A DNA stretch of 64,000 nucleotides from contig NZ_CP130945.1 of assembly GCF_050389805.1 (NCBI RefSeq), positions 2,046,001-2,110,000 on the forward strand. Direction: 5' to 3'. This DNA is from Bacillus_BD sp050389805. GTDB taxonomy: Bacteria; Bacillota; Bacilli; Bacillales; Cytobacillaceae. This document shows, one piece after another, positions 44,394 to 55,700 of the stretch. The notes below the pieces were generated by a model that was not told the origin of the DNA, made no database searches, and saw only the letters and a list, made by a program, of their open reading frames with translations. The translations under genes and the position numbers were made by a program. Position 1 is the stretch's first letter; each line of letters opens with the position of its first letter.

Positions 44394-44987
44394 ATGATTG
44401 AATACTCAGCGAGTTTTACAAGCGAAGGCTGGTTTCAAAATGAAATAAATATTGTTCTTCCATTAAAGATTGAAGGCTTATCAAAAAGTGAAATTCTTGA
44501 AAGAATTATTGAAAAGAATTTATTTCAATTGAGAAATGAAACGAGTATTAAGAAACGATTTCAAATGGTGTACCGCCGTTCAGAGACCTTTAGTACAGAT
44601 TTGGCAAAACTATATGTGAATGGCTCCCGTTTGGATCAAAAAGCACTGCTTTTATACAGCTATTTAAAATGTTTCCGTTTGCCGTATGAATTTTTTAATG
44701 AGGTTGTTTTGTACAATTTTCAAAATAACAAGCCTTTTATTCAAAACATAGATGTCACATTTTTTATTGAACGAAAAGAAGGAGAATCTGAAAAAGTGGC
44801 AGGATGGCGGTCGGAGACCAAAAAAAGGTTACGAAGTTCTATTTTAATGTTCTTTAGAGAGAGTGGAATGCTACAGGAAGAAAGAACAGACACATTTCAA
44901 ATTAATCCCTTACATATAAGCAATAAACTAAAGAATTATGCAAAGGAACATGATCCGCTACTTTATGTATTAAGCGAATTAAGGTAG
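44394..44987 (+). CDS. brxA: BREX protein BrxA (DUF1819)
   Basis: A 197-residue protein, first gene of the BREX operon, behind GGAAGGAG. The DUF1819 landmarks are the start YSASFTSEGWFQNE, RFQMVYRRSETF and ALLLYSYLKCFRLPYEFFNE, and the length fits. BrxA is a small DNA-binding protein with a winged-helix fold and is part of the conserved BREX core; it is required in some but not all systems. It is 11 bases from brxB. Confidence 0.88.
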   Translation: MIEYSASFTSEGWFQNEINIVLPLKIEGLSKSEILERIIEKNLFQLRNETSIKKRFQMVYRRSETFSTDLAKLYVNGSRLDQKALLLYSYLKCFRLPYEFFNEVVLYNFQNNKPFIQNIDVTFFIERKEGESEKVAGWRSETKKRLRSSILMFFRESGMLQEERTDTFQINPLHISNKLKNYAKEHDPLLYVLSELR

Positions 44988-44998
44988 GTGAAAAAGAT

Positions 44999-45544
44999 AT
45001 GAGTGATACATATGAACGCTTAAAACAAATGGAAAGAAGAGTGAATGAGGAAGGATTTACGACACCAACAGGGATTGGCAGTGAAATCCCGCATTATGTA
45101 TTCGATTATCCAGCGGAGGATGAATTAGTCGTTCGAACCTACGTAGAAGGTGTTTTGAAACGATCAACCATAAATATTAAAGAAATTCATTTGTTTCGAT
45201 TCTTACTCAGCCTTTTTGAAGACGACTTAGATGAACTAATTGAAATTAGTGAAGAAGAGGGTTATAGAGAGTTAGTCCATGCTTTACAAACCGTTTTAGA
45301 GGATCAAGACGTTATTGTAGAGTCTTTTATTGATCAAGTAGATGAAGCAGAGATTGTTTTTATTACAGGTGTAGGTAATGCACATCCGCTTTTAAGATCT
45401 AGCCAGCTATTGAAAAAGTTATCCAATCATGCTTTTCGTAAACCTATCGTTCTTTTTTATCCTGGTTACTTTACTGGTTTAGAATTAAGACTATTTGGCA
45501 TTTTACATAATGAAGATCAATATCAATTATCAAGAATTTCGTAA
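44999..45544 (+). CDS. brxB: BREX protein BrxB (DUF1788)
   Basis: A 181-residue DUF1788 protein. Conserved blocks include HLFRFLLSLFEDD near residue 62, EIVFITGVGNAHPLLRSSQL near 120 and PIVLFYPGYFTGLELRLFGI near 150. BrxB is an essential BREX core protein whose exact action is unclear; it is thought to support the BrxC, PglX and PglZ assembly. It is 14 bases upstream of brxC. Confidence 0.88.
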   Translation: MSDTYERLKQMERRVNEEGFTTPTGIGSEIPHYVFDYPAEDELVVRTYVEGVLKRSTINIKEIHLFRFLLSLFEDDLDELIEISEEEGYRELVHALQTVLEDQDVIVESFIDQVDEAEIVFITGVGNAHPLLRSSQLLKKLSNHAFRKPIVLFYPGYFTGLELRLFGILHNEDQYQLSRIS

Positions 45545-45558
45545 AGGGGGAGTACGAG

Positions 45559-48500
45559 ATGCAAGTAAAAGATATATTCAAAAAAGATATATTTAGACCA
45601 ATCAACGGCGTCGTTCAAGCAGGTCAGCTTGATCATGAGACGATTAAAACTGAGCTTGAAGAGTATGTCATGACAGAAGAGGTAACAGAGTATTTTCAAA
45701 AGTTTTATGAGAATTATTCGGCGGTCTACAACACTCCAACTAAAGATATTGGGGTTTGGCTAAGCGGCTTCTTTGGATCAGGTAAGTCACACTTTCTAAA
45801 AATCCTATCTTACTTACTTGACGGCAAAGAAGTGGATGGAAAAAAGCCGTATGAGTACTTTATCGACAAAACGGATAATCGAAAGCTCATTTCAATGATG
45901 AAAGAAGTGGATGGAAAAGATTCTGATGCTATCTTATTCAACATTGACTCGATGTCTTCTTCGGGAGCAACCAACAAGGAACGTATTGTAGAAGTGTTTC
46001 TACGTGTATTTAACCGCCATTTAGGTTATTCGGATACATTATGGCTAGCAGATATGGAACGTCAGTTAGATGAAGAAGGAAAATATGAAGAATTCAAAAG
46101 CAACATTCAGCGCCTATATAATTCAGAGTGGGAAGATTTTCGGTTAAAGGCTGTCATACGTCGAAAGAAAATTGTACAAGCCCTTGTTGAAACTGGATAT
46201 GATGAAGAAACGGCTAATAGCTTTTTTGAAATTAGTAAAAATACTTTTAGCATGACTTCGGAAAAACTATCACAATTAATTGCGGAGTATTGTAACAATC
46301 GTGGAAAAGAATATCGTCTCATTTTTTTAGTCGATGAAGTCGGACAGTATATTGGAACTGATGTGAACTTAATGCTTAATTTACAGACAGTCGTTGAAGA
46401 TATTGGTGGAGCGACAAAGGGCCAAGCATGGGTGATTGTTACTTCACAAGAGAAGATTAAAGCCGTTGCAAATATTCACAGTACGAATGATTTTTCGAAA
46501 ATTCAAGGACGTTTTGCTACACGTATTAACTTATCAAGTGCAAATACGGATGAGGTTATTAAGCGACGTATCTTAGAAAAAACAGATACCGCTGATAAAA
46601 CACTGAAAATGACGTATGAACCGATTGAACAACTAGTTCGAAACCGTTTATCTTTTGATCCGAATACAACACAGTTTCGTTCAGGTTATCGATCTGCGGA
46701 AGAATTTTCTGCTCTCTATCCATTTGTTCCTTATCAAGTTGATTTATTGCAAAAGGTATTTAACAAAATTCGGATACATGGTGAAGGTGGAACGAGCTTA
46801 GCTCATGGTGAACGTTCTTTACTAAAAGCGTTCCAAGAAGCTGCAAAGTTAAATGCGGAAGAACAAATTGGGAATCTTGTTACATTGGCAGAGTTCTTTC
46901 CTTCGATTCGTCATTTCTTGGAAACATCCATTACAAGAACAATCAGCAGGGCAGAGGATCGGGCGCGAAATAATGAAAATATTTTACCTGAAGATATCTC
47001 TGTGTTAAAAGTTCTTTATTTAATTAAAGGAATTGATGAAATCAAGTCAACACCGAATAATATTGCTACGCTTCTTTTAGAAACGATAAATGATGATCAA
47101 AATGATCTCCCTATCAAAGAATCGTTAAATCGTCTTGAACAAGCAATGTTTATCGAAAAACATGCAGATGGCACCTATTCGTTTTTATCTGATGAAGAAC
47201 AAGAAATTAACAAAGAAATCAGAAGTGTTGAAGTAAACCCAACAAAGATAAAAGAGCAATTGGGAGATTTATTCTTCACAAAAATGTATCCGAAACCAAA
47301 ATATAATTATCGAAAAGACCAGTTTGATTTTAATAAACGCTTTGATAATTATTCAAAAGGAAATATGGCCCATCCATTAACCATGCAAGTTTTCTCGGTT
47401 TATATGTCTGATATGGAAGCAGCCTTAAAAGCCAATTCGGGACAAATGGTCATTTGTTTGGATGAAGAATTAGTAGCGGAAGCAGAGGATGCGATTAAGT
47501 ATTCTGAACAAGTACAACGCTACGTCAATCTAAAGCGGAATAACAGTACGACCCAAACACAACATCGTATTTATGATGCGAAGCTGGCTGCTGTCGATGA
47601 ATTTGAACAAAAAGCGGAAGAATTACTGAAAAAGGCTTGTGAAAAAGCGTATTTTTATATTCAAGGCCAACAGCGTTCTTTTAAAGGCTCCTTCGAGAAC
47701 CAAGTAAATAGCGCTTTTGACATGCTGATTAGTAATACGTATAAATACTTAGATTATATTGATGTTCCAATTGCATTTAAGACGTATAAAGAGGATTGGA
47801 AAAGGCTTGCAGAACAAGGGATTGGCAATGACCTATTACAAATGACAGGTAATATTAAAGCTTTTGATGAACTGAAAGATTATTTTGAAGATGTTGCTCG
47901 AATGCATGAAAAACCATCAATCAAAGCGATTATTGAAAAGTATCATGCTGTGCCATACGGTTGGAGCGAGTATGACATTATCGGCTTAATTTTAGCTCAT
48001 ATGAATGCCGGAAAAGTGAATCTGCATCTTGGGGATGATAAGTTTACTCCTGAGAACTCTAATTTCTATGACCGTTTAGCTCGCGTATCTGAACGAGAAA
48101 AAATCCGAGTGATCCCGGAAATTGATGTAGATCCAAAGGTACGAAGAGAGTTCATCTCATTGATGAGGGACTTTTTTGGCCGCTCAGAAGCGGGAGAAAC
48201 GTATCAAGATTTTGCAAATGCGATTGAGGCAGAGTTGAAAGAACGTTTTCAAACACCCCTTGAAGAAATTCGTTTAAAACGCCAAAATTCACATTCACGT
48301 AATTATCCTTATCCAGGAGAAAGAGAAATAAACGCTCTTTCGATGGGGATCCAAAAGCTTTTACAAATACGTGATCCCGAACAGATGGTTACAGAATTCA
48401 TTCATGCTGAAGATGATATTGATGAGTGGTTTGGAGTTTTAGAGAAGTTAACAGGGTTTTACAACAAAACACCCATTACGGTTTTTGATGAAGCGGTTGA

Positions 48501-49134
48501 AATATTAGAAAGATATCAGAGAGATTTATCTCTTATCCAAAATACAGATGTTCAGTTCATTAAAAAGCAAATTTCGGACATTTTAACGAAGCAAGAACCA
48601 TATCGTGATATACCAAGACTTCCACAATTAGCTAGTCAGTTAGAAGAAAGTGTTAAAAATGAGGTAAATGAGCAAAGACAGGCTATTGGGGTACAAGTAG
48701 GGAAAATGGAAACAAACCTAACTGAGCTAAAAGACTATTATCAAAATATGCCGTCCATTGTGGATTATATTGAAACGGAATATCATACATTCGATCAAAT
48801 CAAATCGAGTATTTTAACAGAAGGCAGCTTAGTAACCATTCGTGCGCTTTTACAACAATTAAATGAAGTTGCGTCACGTATTGAAAAAAGAGCTAAAGAT
48901 CTGGAGGAAGAGCTTAGAAAGCCACCATTTGTTAAACCTGATGATAAAAAACCACCTGTCGTAATCAGGGAAAAGTCAAGCAAGCGTATTGGATCAAATG
49001 ATTTGTATCGGTTGTTTTTTAATGGTCGAAATAAAATAGAGACTCAACAAGATTTAGATGATGCTCTTAATCAATTACGTTCTGCTTTATTAAAAGAATT
49101 AAAAGACCACACGTTGGAGTTGGAAATTGACTGA
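45559..49134 (+). CDS. brxC: BREX protein BrxC (large P-loop ATPase)
   Basis: An 1191-residue protein, close to the 1200 typical for BrxC. The Walker A motif GFFGSGKS lies at residues 70-77, after GVWLS, and a probable Walker B (YRLIFLVDEVGQYIG) near residue 250. The central DUF6079/Pgl-type region is followed by helical regions and a charged C-terminus. BrxC is the ATPase of the BREX complex, needed for methylation and phage exclusion. It starts behind AAAGGGGG. A hairpin (AGAAGC/GCTTCT) directly follows its stop codon, ahead of the first pglX. Confidence 0.9.
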   Translation: MQVKDIFKKDIFRPINGVVQAGQLDHETIKTELEEYVMTEEVTEYFQKFYENYSAVYNTPTKDIGVWLSGFFGSGKSHFLKILSYLLDGKEVDGKKPYEYFIDKTDNRKLISMMKEVDGKDSDAILFNIDSMSSSGATNKERIVEVFLRVFNRHLGYSDTLWLADMERQLDEEGKYEEFKSNIQRLYNSEWEDFRLKAVIRRKKIVQALVETGYDEETANSFFEISKNTFSMTSEKLSQLIAEYCNNRGKEYRLIFLVDEVGQYIGTDVNLMLNLQTVVEDIGGATKGQAWVIVTSQEKIKAVANIHSTNDFSKIQGRFATRINLSSANTDEVIKRRILEKTDTADKTLKMTYEPIEQLVRNRLSFDPNTTQFRSGYRSAEEFSALYPFVPYQVDLLQKVFNKIRIHGEGGTSLAHGERSLLKAFQEAAKLNAEEQIGNLVTLAEFFPSIRHFLETSITRTISRAEDRARNNENILPEDISVLKVLYLIKGIDEIKSTPNNIATLLLETINDDQNDLPIKESLNRLEQAMFIEKHADGTYSFLSDEEQEINKEIRSVEVNPTKIKEQLGDLFFTKMYPKPKYNYRKDQFDFNKRFDNYSKGNMAHPLTMQVFSVYMSDMEAALKANSGQMVICLDEELVAEAEDAIKYSEQVQRYVNLKRNNSTTQTQHRIYDAKLAAVDEFEQKAEELLKKACEKAYFYIQGQQRSFKGSFENQVNSAFDMLISNTYKYLDYIDVPIAFKTYKEDWKRLAEQGIGNDLLQMTGNIKAFDELKDYFEDVARMHEKPSIKAIIEKYHAVPYGWSEYDIIGLILAHMNAGKVNLHLGDDKFTPENSNFYDRLARVSEREKIRVIPEIDVDPKVRREFISLMRDFFGRSEAGETYQDFANAIEAELKERFQTPLEEIRLKRQNSHSRNYPYPGEREINALSMGIQKLLQIRDPEQMVTEFIHAEDDIDEWFGVLEKLTGFYNKTPITVFDEAVEILERYQRDLSLIQNTDVQFIKKQISDILTKQEPYRDIPRLPQLASQLEESVKNEVNEQRQAIGVQVGKMETNLTELKDYYQNMPSIVDYIETEYHTFDQIKSSILTEGSLVTIRALLQQLNEVASRIEKRAKDLEEELRKPPFVKPDDKKPPVVIREKSSKRIGSNDLYRLFFNGRNKIETQQDLDDALNQLRSALLKELKDHTLELEID

Positions 49135-49136
49135 AC

Positions 49137-49163
49137 AGAAGCGGGTCTGTAAGGCCTGCTTCT
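49137..49163 (+). other. Intra-operon hairpin after brxC
   Basis: A 10-bp stem with AGAAGC and GCTTCT ends and G-U pairs, without a strong T tract, lies between brxC and the first pglX. Similar hairpins follow each of the next BREX genes. Confidence 0.55.
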
Positions 49164-49185
49164 CTTAATAAAGGAGTTAAGTAAG

Positions 49186-50604
49186 ATGAACAAAACAGAG
49201 TTAAGGAACTTTGCGGTTTCTGCTAGAAGGGATTTACTCGAAAAAGTGGCCTTACGAGCAAAAATCTTTGGTATTGACGAGAAGAACGGTCTAATAATAG
49301 AAGAAAAGTTTGGTCAACTAGCTATTAATGGTGAAACATATTCAAACGATAAAAAACCGGCATTTTTGGCATTAAAAAAACAATTAGAAATAAAAGGCTA
49401 CGAACAATTAGTTGAAGAGGTAGCTTATACGTGGTTTAACCGAATCATTGCCATACGTTATATGGAAGTAAACGAATATCTACCTGAGAGAGTAAATGTA
49501 TTATCGAGTACTACTGGAAAAGTTGAACCTGATATTTTATCGGAATTTGAAACGATGGGTTTAGATATTGATTCAGCAAAGATTAAGGATTTAATTCGTC
49601 AAGGAGATTCAGAGGATGCCTATCGAAAGTTGTTTATAGCTCAATGTAATGCACTAAACGAAATCTTGCCTTTTATGTTTGAAAAAATTCATGACTATAT
49701 TGAATTATTACTTCCGGATTTTCTATTGGATAGTGAGTCAGTTATTACTAAATTAGTTTCAAATAATGATTTAACAGATAGCTTTAGAGAAGTTGAAGTC
49801 ATCGGTTGGCTTTATCAATTTTATAACACTGAGCCGAAAGACGAAGTATTTGCTAACTTGAAAAAAAATAAAAAGATTGAGAAGTATGATATTCCTGCAG
49901 CAACACAACTTTTCACACCAAAATGGATTGTCCAGTATATGGTAGAAAATTCGTTGGGGCAGTTATGGTTAGAAGCAAATCCTGAGTCAACTATAAAAGA
50001 ATTAATGAAATATTACATAGAACCTGCTGAGCAAGACGAAGAGCCAAAACAAAAATTAGAAGAAATTCGTTATAAAAATGTAAACTTAGAGGAAATCACA
50101 ATAATTGATCCATGCGTTGGATCTGGTCACATTCTTGTTTATGCGTTTGACTTGCTATATCAAATGTATGAAGAAATAGGGTATCCTAGTGGTGATATAC
50201 CTCAAATTATTTTGGAAAGAAATTTATTTGGGTTAGATATTGATAATCGAGCTACACAGTTGGCTTCATTTGCTTTAATGATGAAAGCACGGGAAAAATC
50301 ACGGCGAATTTTTCGCAAGAAACTTAAGTTGAATATTTTCTCGATTCGAGAATCTAATCATTTAGATAATGAGGGGATTTCTAAGTTACTAGGAAAGAAT
50401 GAAGAAGAGCGTAAAGAGATACAATTGATTCTTGAGACATTTATTGATGCGAGAAGTTTTGGTTCAATTCTTCAACCCCCAAAAAATATAGATTATCAAA
50501 AATACTTAGAAAAGATACAAACACTTGGAGAAGAACAATTAACTACTGAATCATACTATGTGTACCATCAAATGCCTGAAGTCGAATATTTATTAAAACA
50601 ATGA
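49186..50604 (+). CDS. pglX: BREX methyltransferase PglX copy 1, N-terminal part (frameshifted)
   Basis: The first 472 codons of a pglX gene. It includes the SAM-binding motif I region DPCVGSGHILVYAF (near residue 310) and QLFTPKWIVQYMVENSLG (near 240). It is close to identical over long stretches with residues 1-470 of the second copy at 52794. The frame ends at TGA (50602) just before the catalytic NPPY motif. A missing A in AAACAATGA explains the break: adding one A continues MIILTTLYDV and keeps the exact spacing of copy 2. PglX is the adenine methyltransferase that marks host DNA in BREX. As read, this copy is two proteins, with start and stop overlapping (ATGA). Confidence 0.8.
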   Translation: MNKTELRNFAVSARRDLLEKVALRAKIFGIDEKNGLIIEEKFGQLAINGETYSNDKKPAFLALKKQLEIKGYEQLVEEVAYTWFNRIIAIRYMEVNEYLPERVNVLSSTTGKVEPDILSEFETMGLDIDSAKIKDLIRQGDSEDAYRKLFIAQCNALNEILPFMFEKIHDYIELLLPDFLLDSESVITKLVSNNDLTDSFREVEVIGWLYQFYNTEPKDEVFANLKKNKKIEKYDIPAATQLFTPKWIVQYMVENSLGQLWLEANPESTIKELMKYYIEPAEQDEEPKQKLEEIRYKNVNLEEITIIDPCVGSGHILVYAFDLLYQMYEEIGYPSGDIPQIILERNLFGLDIDNRATQLASFALMMKAREKSRRIFRKKLKLNIFSIRESNHLDNEGISKLLGKNEEERKEIQLILETFIDARSFGSILQPPKNIDYQKYLEKIQTLGEEQLTTESYYVYHQMPEVEYLLKQ

Positions 50605-52706
50605 TTATACTAACTACTCTCTATGATGTTGCAATTACGAATCCACCATATATGGGTACAAAAGGACTAAATAACAATTTAACAAAACGTTTAAAAAAAT
50701 TGTTTCCTAATTCTAAGTCGGATCTATTCGCAGTTTTTATCGAAAGATGCAATTCTTTTACAAAGGAAAACGGTTTTATTTCGCACGTAACTATGCATTC
50801 TTGGATGTTTTTATCTTCTTATGAATCACTTAGAAAAGAATTATTAAATACACTATCTTTCTATTCAGTGTTACATCTTGGAATGGAAGCATTTGAAGGA
50901 ATCATAGGTAAAGTAGTACAAACAGTTGCTGTTTCATTAAGGAAATCATCCATTTTAGACATGAAATTTAAAGGGATTCGATTGGTTGATTATTATGATT
51001 CAAAGAGGTGGGAGAAAGAGGCACAATTCTTTAATAGAGAAAATCATTTTCTTTTTCCGGGAACAAACTACTTCAAAGATTTACCTGGTATGCCTATAGC
51101 CTATTGGACCTCTAAAAAGATTTTCGATCTTTTTAGACTATCAAAGTCTTTAGGAGAAATAGTAGATATAAAATCTGGACTACAAAGTTCAGATAACAAT
51201 AGATTTCTTAAACTATGGTTTGAAACTGATTTTAGTAAAATAGGTTTCAACTTTGATTCAAGGACAAAAGCTAAAGTATCCAATTTAAAATGGTTTCCTT
51301 ATAACAAAGGCGGTTCATATAGGAAATGGTATGGTAATAAAGAATATGTTGTAAATTGGCAAAATGATGGTCAAGAAATAAGAGAATATAGTGAGTATAT
51401 TAATACCATTAAAGCATCTACTATGGGGGTTGCTCCGAATGCTGAGTATTATTTTAGACCACACATCTCTTGGTCCTTAATTTCTAGTATGAAAATAAGT
51501 ACCAGATACTTTGATAAAGGAACTATATTTGATATTAGCGCTCCTAGTATATTTGTGAATTCTGAACATGAAATATTATTATACTTAGGTTTATTAAATT
51601 CAAAGGTTTCTAATCACTTAACCAATATCATCAATCCTACTTTAAACTTTAGTTCTGGAGTGATGAAAAAGTTACCATTTATTTATATTGAGAATCCCAA
51701 GATTCTTGAATTATCAAGAGAGTGTATAAGTATTTCGAGAAGCGATTGGAATTCTTTTGAAAGTTCTTGGGATTTTGAAGGTCACCCCCTTATAAATAAT
51801 CGAGAAGATAGTAATTTGTTATCAAGCGCTTTTGATAGATGGTTAGTTAATACAGACACTCAATTTAATCGATTAAAAAACAATGAAATAGAGTTAAATA
51901 GTATTTTTATTGATTTATATGGATTACAAGATGAATTATCACCAGAAGTACCAGATGAAGAAATTACTATCCATAGAGGGGAACGAGTACGTGATACAAA
52001 ATCATTTTTATCATACTTTATTGGTTGTGTAATAGGGCGTTATACATTAGACATAAAAGGGTTAGCTTATGCAGGTGGGGAATGGGATGATTGGAAGTAT
52101 AAAACATTTATACCGAATAAAATTGGATTGATTCAATTAACAGACGAGCACTATTTCGAAGATGATATTATAGCTCGTTTACGAGAATTCTTATCGGTGA
52201 CATTTGGAAAAGAAACCGTTGAGGAAAACTTAATATGGCTTGCTGAATCACTTGAATTGAAACGAAATGAATCAGCCGAAGAGCGTTTACGGCGTTATTT
52301 CTTAGACGATTTCTTTAAAGATCACTGCCAAGTGTATCAAAAGCGTCCAATTTATTGGCTCGTTGATTCTGGAAAGCAAAAAGGATTGCGTACACTTATA
52401 TATATGCATCGTTATCAACCAGATACAATGGCAACGATTCGTTTTGAACATCTGCAAGAAATCCAAGCAAAGTATAACAATGAAATTTCTGCAATTGATT
52501 TACGTATAGTGAATCCAAATTTAACTGCAACGGAGAAACGTGATCTTGAAAAGCGGAAAACGGCTTTTCAAAAACGTTTAGATGAATTGCTTGAATTTGA
52601 TAAAAAGTTAGCTGAATATGCTAATGCACAGATTGAGATTGATTTGGATGATGGTGTCAAAGTGAATTACGCAAAATTTGATAAAGTGCTGGCAAAGATC
52701 AAGTAA
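50601..52706 (+). CDS. pglX: BREX methyltransferase PglX copy 1, C-terminal part
   Basis: A 701-codon frame that starts at an ATG overlapping the preceding stop (ATGA). It carries the catalytic motif IV ITNPPYMG at residue 14, then a target-recognition region that differs strongly from copy 2 (for example SDLFAVFIERCNSF and SLGEIVDIKSGLQSSDNN), and a C-terminal region from about residue 530 nearly identical to copy 2 (DHCQVYQKRPIYWLVDSGKQ). It has no ribosome site of its own, so translation needs reinitiation at the overlap. If made, the two halves might reassemble; otherwise copy 1 is inactive and serves as a donor of recognition sequence. Confidence 0.78.
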   Translation: MIILTTLYDVAITNPPYMGTKGLNNNLTKRLKKLFPNSKSDLFAVFIERCNSFTKENGFISHVTMHSWMFLSSYESLRKELLNTLSFYSVLHLGMEAFEGIIGKVVQTVAVSLRKSSILDMKFKGIRLVDYYDSKRWEKEAQFFNRENHFLFPGTNYFKDLPGMPIAYWTSKKIFDLFRLSKSLGEIVDIKSGLQSSDNNRFLKLWFETDFSKIGFNFDSRTKAKVSNLKWFPYNKGGSYRKWYGNKEYVVNWQNDGQEIREYSEYINTIKASTMGVAPNAEYYFRPHISWSLISSMKISTRYFDKGTIFDISAPSIFVNSEHEILLYLGLLNSKVSNHLTNIINPTLNFSSGVMKKLPFIYIENPKILELSRECISISRSDWNSFESSWDFEGHPLINNREDSNLLSSAFDRWLVNTDTQFNRLKNNEIELNSIFIDLYGLQDELSPEVPDEEITIHRGERVRDTKSFLSYFIGCVIGRYTLDIKGLAYAGGEWDDWKYKTFIPNKIGLIQLTDEHYFEDDIIARLREFLSVTFGKETVEENLIWLAESLELKRNESAEERLRRYFLDDFFKDHCQVYQKRPIYWLVDSGKQKGLRTLIYMHRYQPDTMATIRFEHLQEIQAKYNNEISAIDLRIVNPNLTATEKRDLEKRKTAFQKRLDELLEFDKKLAEYANAQIEIDLDDGVKVNYAKFDKVLAKIK

Positions 52707-52718
52707 ATGCTTGATCTT
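52695..52718 (+). other. Intra-operon hairpin after pglX copy 1
   Basis: AAGATCAAG pairs perfectly with CTTGATCTT around TAAATG, overlapping the stop codon. No T tract follows. Confidence 0.55.
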
Positions 52719-52793
52719 ATGGCCTGTTTATTTAAATAGGATAGATATCAAGTACACTTATGTTTCTTTAGTTATTGAAGAGAGGTATTAAAA

Positions 52794-55700
52794 ATGAATA
52801 AAACGGAGTTAAAAAACTTTGCTGTTTCTGCTCGTAGAGGTTTACTCGAAAAAGTTGCTTTACGAGCAAAAATCTTTGGCATTGATGAGAATAATGGACT
52901 AACAATAGAAGAAAAGTTTGGTCAACTAGCTATAAATGGTGAACAATATTCACTCGATAAAAAATCAGCTTTTCTGGCATTAAAAAAACAATTAGAAATT
53001 AAAAGCTATGAACAATTAATTGAGGAAGTAGCTTATACATGGTTTAACCGAATTATCGCTATACGCTTTATGGAAGTAAACGAATATATGCCAGAGCGAG
53101 TAAATGTGTTATCAAGTAGTACAGGTAAGGTTGAGCCAGATATTTTGTCCGAATTCGAAACTATGGATTTAGACATTGACTTGGCAGCAATAAAAGATTT
53201 AATTCGTCAAGGAGAAACAGAAGAAGCTTACAGAAAACTGTTTATAGCTCAATGTAACGCACTTAATAACATTTTACCATTTATGTTTGAAAAAATTCAT
53301 GACTATACAGAATTATTACTTCCGGATTTTTTATTAGACACTGAGTCAGTAATCAATAATTTAGTTTCAAATGAGGAATTAACAGATAGTTTTAGAGAAG
53401 TAGAAGTTATCGGTTGGCTTTATCAATTTTACAATTCAGAGCCTAAAGATATAGTGTTCGCAAATTTAAAAAAGAATAAAAAGATAGAGAAATATGACAT
53501 TCCTGCAGCAACGCAGCTATTTACACCAAAGTGGATTGTTCAATACATGGTAGAGAATTCGTTGGGGAAAATCTGGCTTGAGTCAAATCCTAATTCCTCG
53601 TTAAAAGAATCAATGCGGTATTATATTGAACCTGCTGAACAAAATAAAGAGGTAAAACAAAAATTAGAAGAGATTCGTTATAAAAATGTAAATTTAGAGG
53701 AAATTACAATAATTGATCCATGCGTTGGATCTGGTCATATTCTTGTTTATGCGTTTGACTTATTGTATCAAATGTATGAAGAGGCGGGGTATTCTAGTAC
53801 AGACATACCACAGTTAATTTTGGAGAATAATTTATTTGGACTTGATATTGATGATCGTGCGGCTCAACTTGCATCATTTGCTATATTAATGAAAGCGCGG
53901 GAAAAATCAAGGCGTATTTTCCGAAAAAAGGTATCTATCAATATATATTCAATTCAAGAATCTAATCTATTTGAAAAAGAAGGAATTGTAGAGTTACTTG
54001 GAAAAAATGATACAGAAAAAACAGAAGTAAAACAAATTCTTGATACGTTTATTGATGCGAAAAATTTTGGGGCAATTCTTCAACTACCACAGGTTAATTA
54101 TGATAGATATTTAAATCGCATAGAACAGATAGAGGATACACAGTTATCTTTAGAGAACTTTAGAATATATGACCAAATGCCTACTTTTCAGTATTTACTA
54201 AGGCAAGCAAAGGTATTATCTTCCAAGTACGATGTTACAATAACAAATCCACCTTATATGGGTAATAAAGGAATGAATAATGTTCTTACTAAGTTTGTGA
54301 AAAGTAAATATCCTAATTCTAAAGGTGATTTAAGTACGATTTTAATGGAACGGTCATTAAATCTAACAAAAAGTAATGGTTATATTTCTATGATTAATAT
54401 TCCTGCATGGATGTTCTTAGTTCGTTATGAATCATTGAGAGATTATCTACTATCTAACACTCAAATACAGAACCTGGTTCACTTTGGAAGGGGAGTCTTT
54501 GGATCAGATTTTGGAACAGTAGCATTTGTTCTTAGGAATTCCCACGTCAGTAATTACCTTGCTACTTATAAAAGATTGATTGATAAACAAGGGGAAGTAG
54601 AAAGTGTAGCTGAAAAAGAAAGGAAGTTTTTTGAAAGTAGAAGAAATATAATAAGAAAACAGGAAGATTTTAAATTAATACCAGGAACGCCAATTTCTTA
54701 TTGGATAAGCAATCAATTAATTACCGTTTTTTCCACAGGGACACCTTTATCAGAAATAGGTGAAGCTAGAAGTGGCCTCCAAACTGGAAATAATGATCTT
54801 TTCTTACGATATTGGTATGAAGTTGATTTTAAAAATATTGGATTTAACTTTAATAGTGTAGAAGAAGCAAGTGAAACAAATTATAAGTGGTTCCCTCAAG
54901 TTAAAGGAGGGGCATTTAGAAAGTGGTATGGAAATTTTGATTATGTTGTTAATTTCTTAAATAACGGGGAAGCAATTAGAAATTATGAAGGAACAGGTAT
55001 TATTAAGAGTCCCCATTTATACTTTAAAGAAGGGATTACTTGGTCACATACTTCAAATCTTAGTTTTGGTTGTAGGATACTCCCAAAAGGCTTTATATTT
55101 AATGTTGAGGCACCTACTGTTTTCAATATCGATGATAATTTATTATTACTCGGTTTATTAAATACTAAATTAACTGATTTTATTTTTTCTTTAATTAACC
55201 AATCCTTTCATTATTTGGTTGGCGATATGAAAAAATTACCGATAATACTACCAAAGGATAAAGAAGAAATATCTAATATTAGAAGGATAGTGGAAGAGAA
55301 CATATTGATTAGTAAAATTGACTGGGATTCTTCTGAGTTTTCTTGGAACTTTAAAAAACATTTTATATTACTGAATAAAAATAACTTTTATACTATAGAA
55401 CAGTCATATAATAACTGGTGTGAAATTGTGAATAGACAATTCATAAATATGAAAAAGAATGAAGAGACACTGAATGCTATTTTTATTAATCTTTATGGGA
55501 TGAATGAAGAAATGAATCCTTATGTAGCTGATGAAGCTATTACTTTAAACAAATCTGATAGGAAAACTGATATAAAATCATTCTTGTCCTATTTTATTGG
55601 TAACTTAATGGGACGTTATTCGTTAGATATAGATGGTATTGTTTATGCAGGTGGTAGCTGGGATGATTCGAAATATAAGGCATTTATTCCCAATAAATTT

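Noticed and set aside
50595..50606. Programmed -1 ribosomal frameshift in pglX copy 1
   Set aside because: The site AAACAATGA does not form a canonical X-XXY-YYZ slippery heptamer. A deletion or reinitiation at ATGA is simpler.
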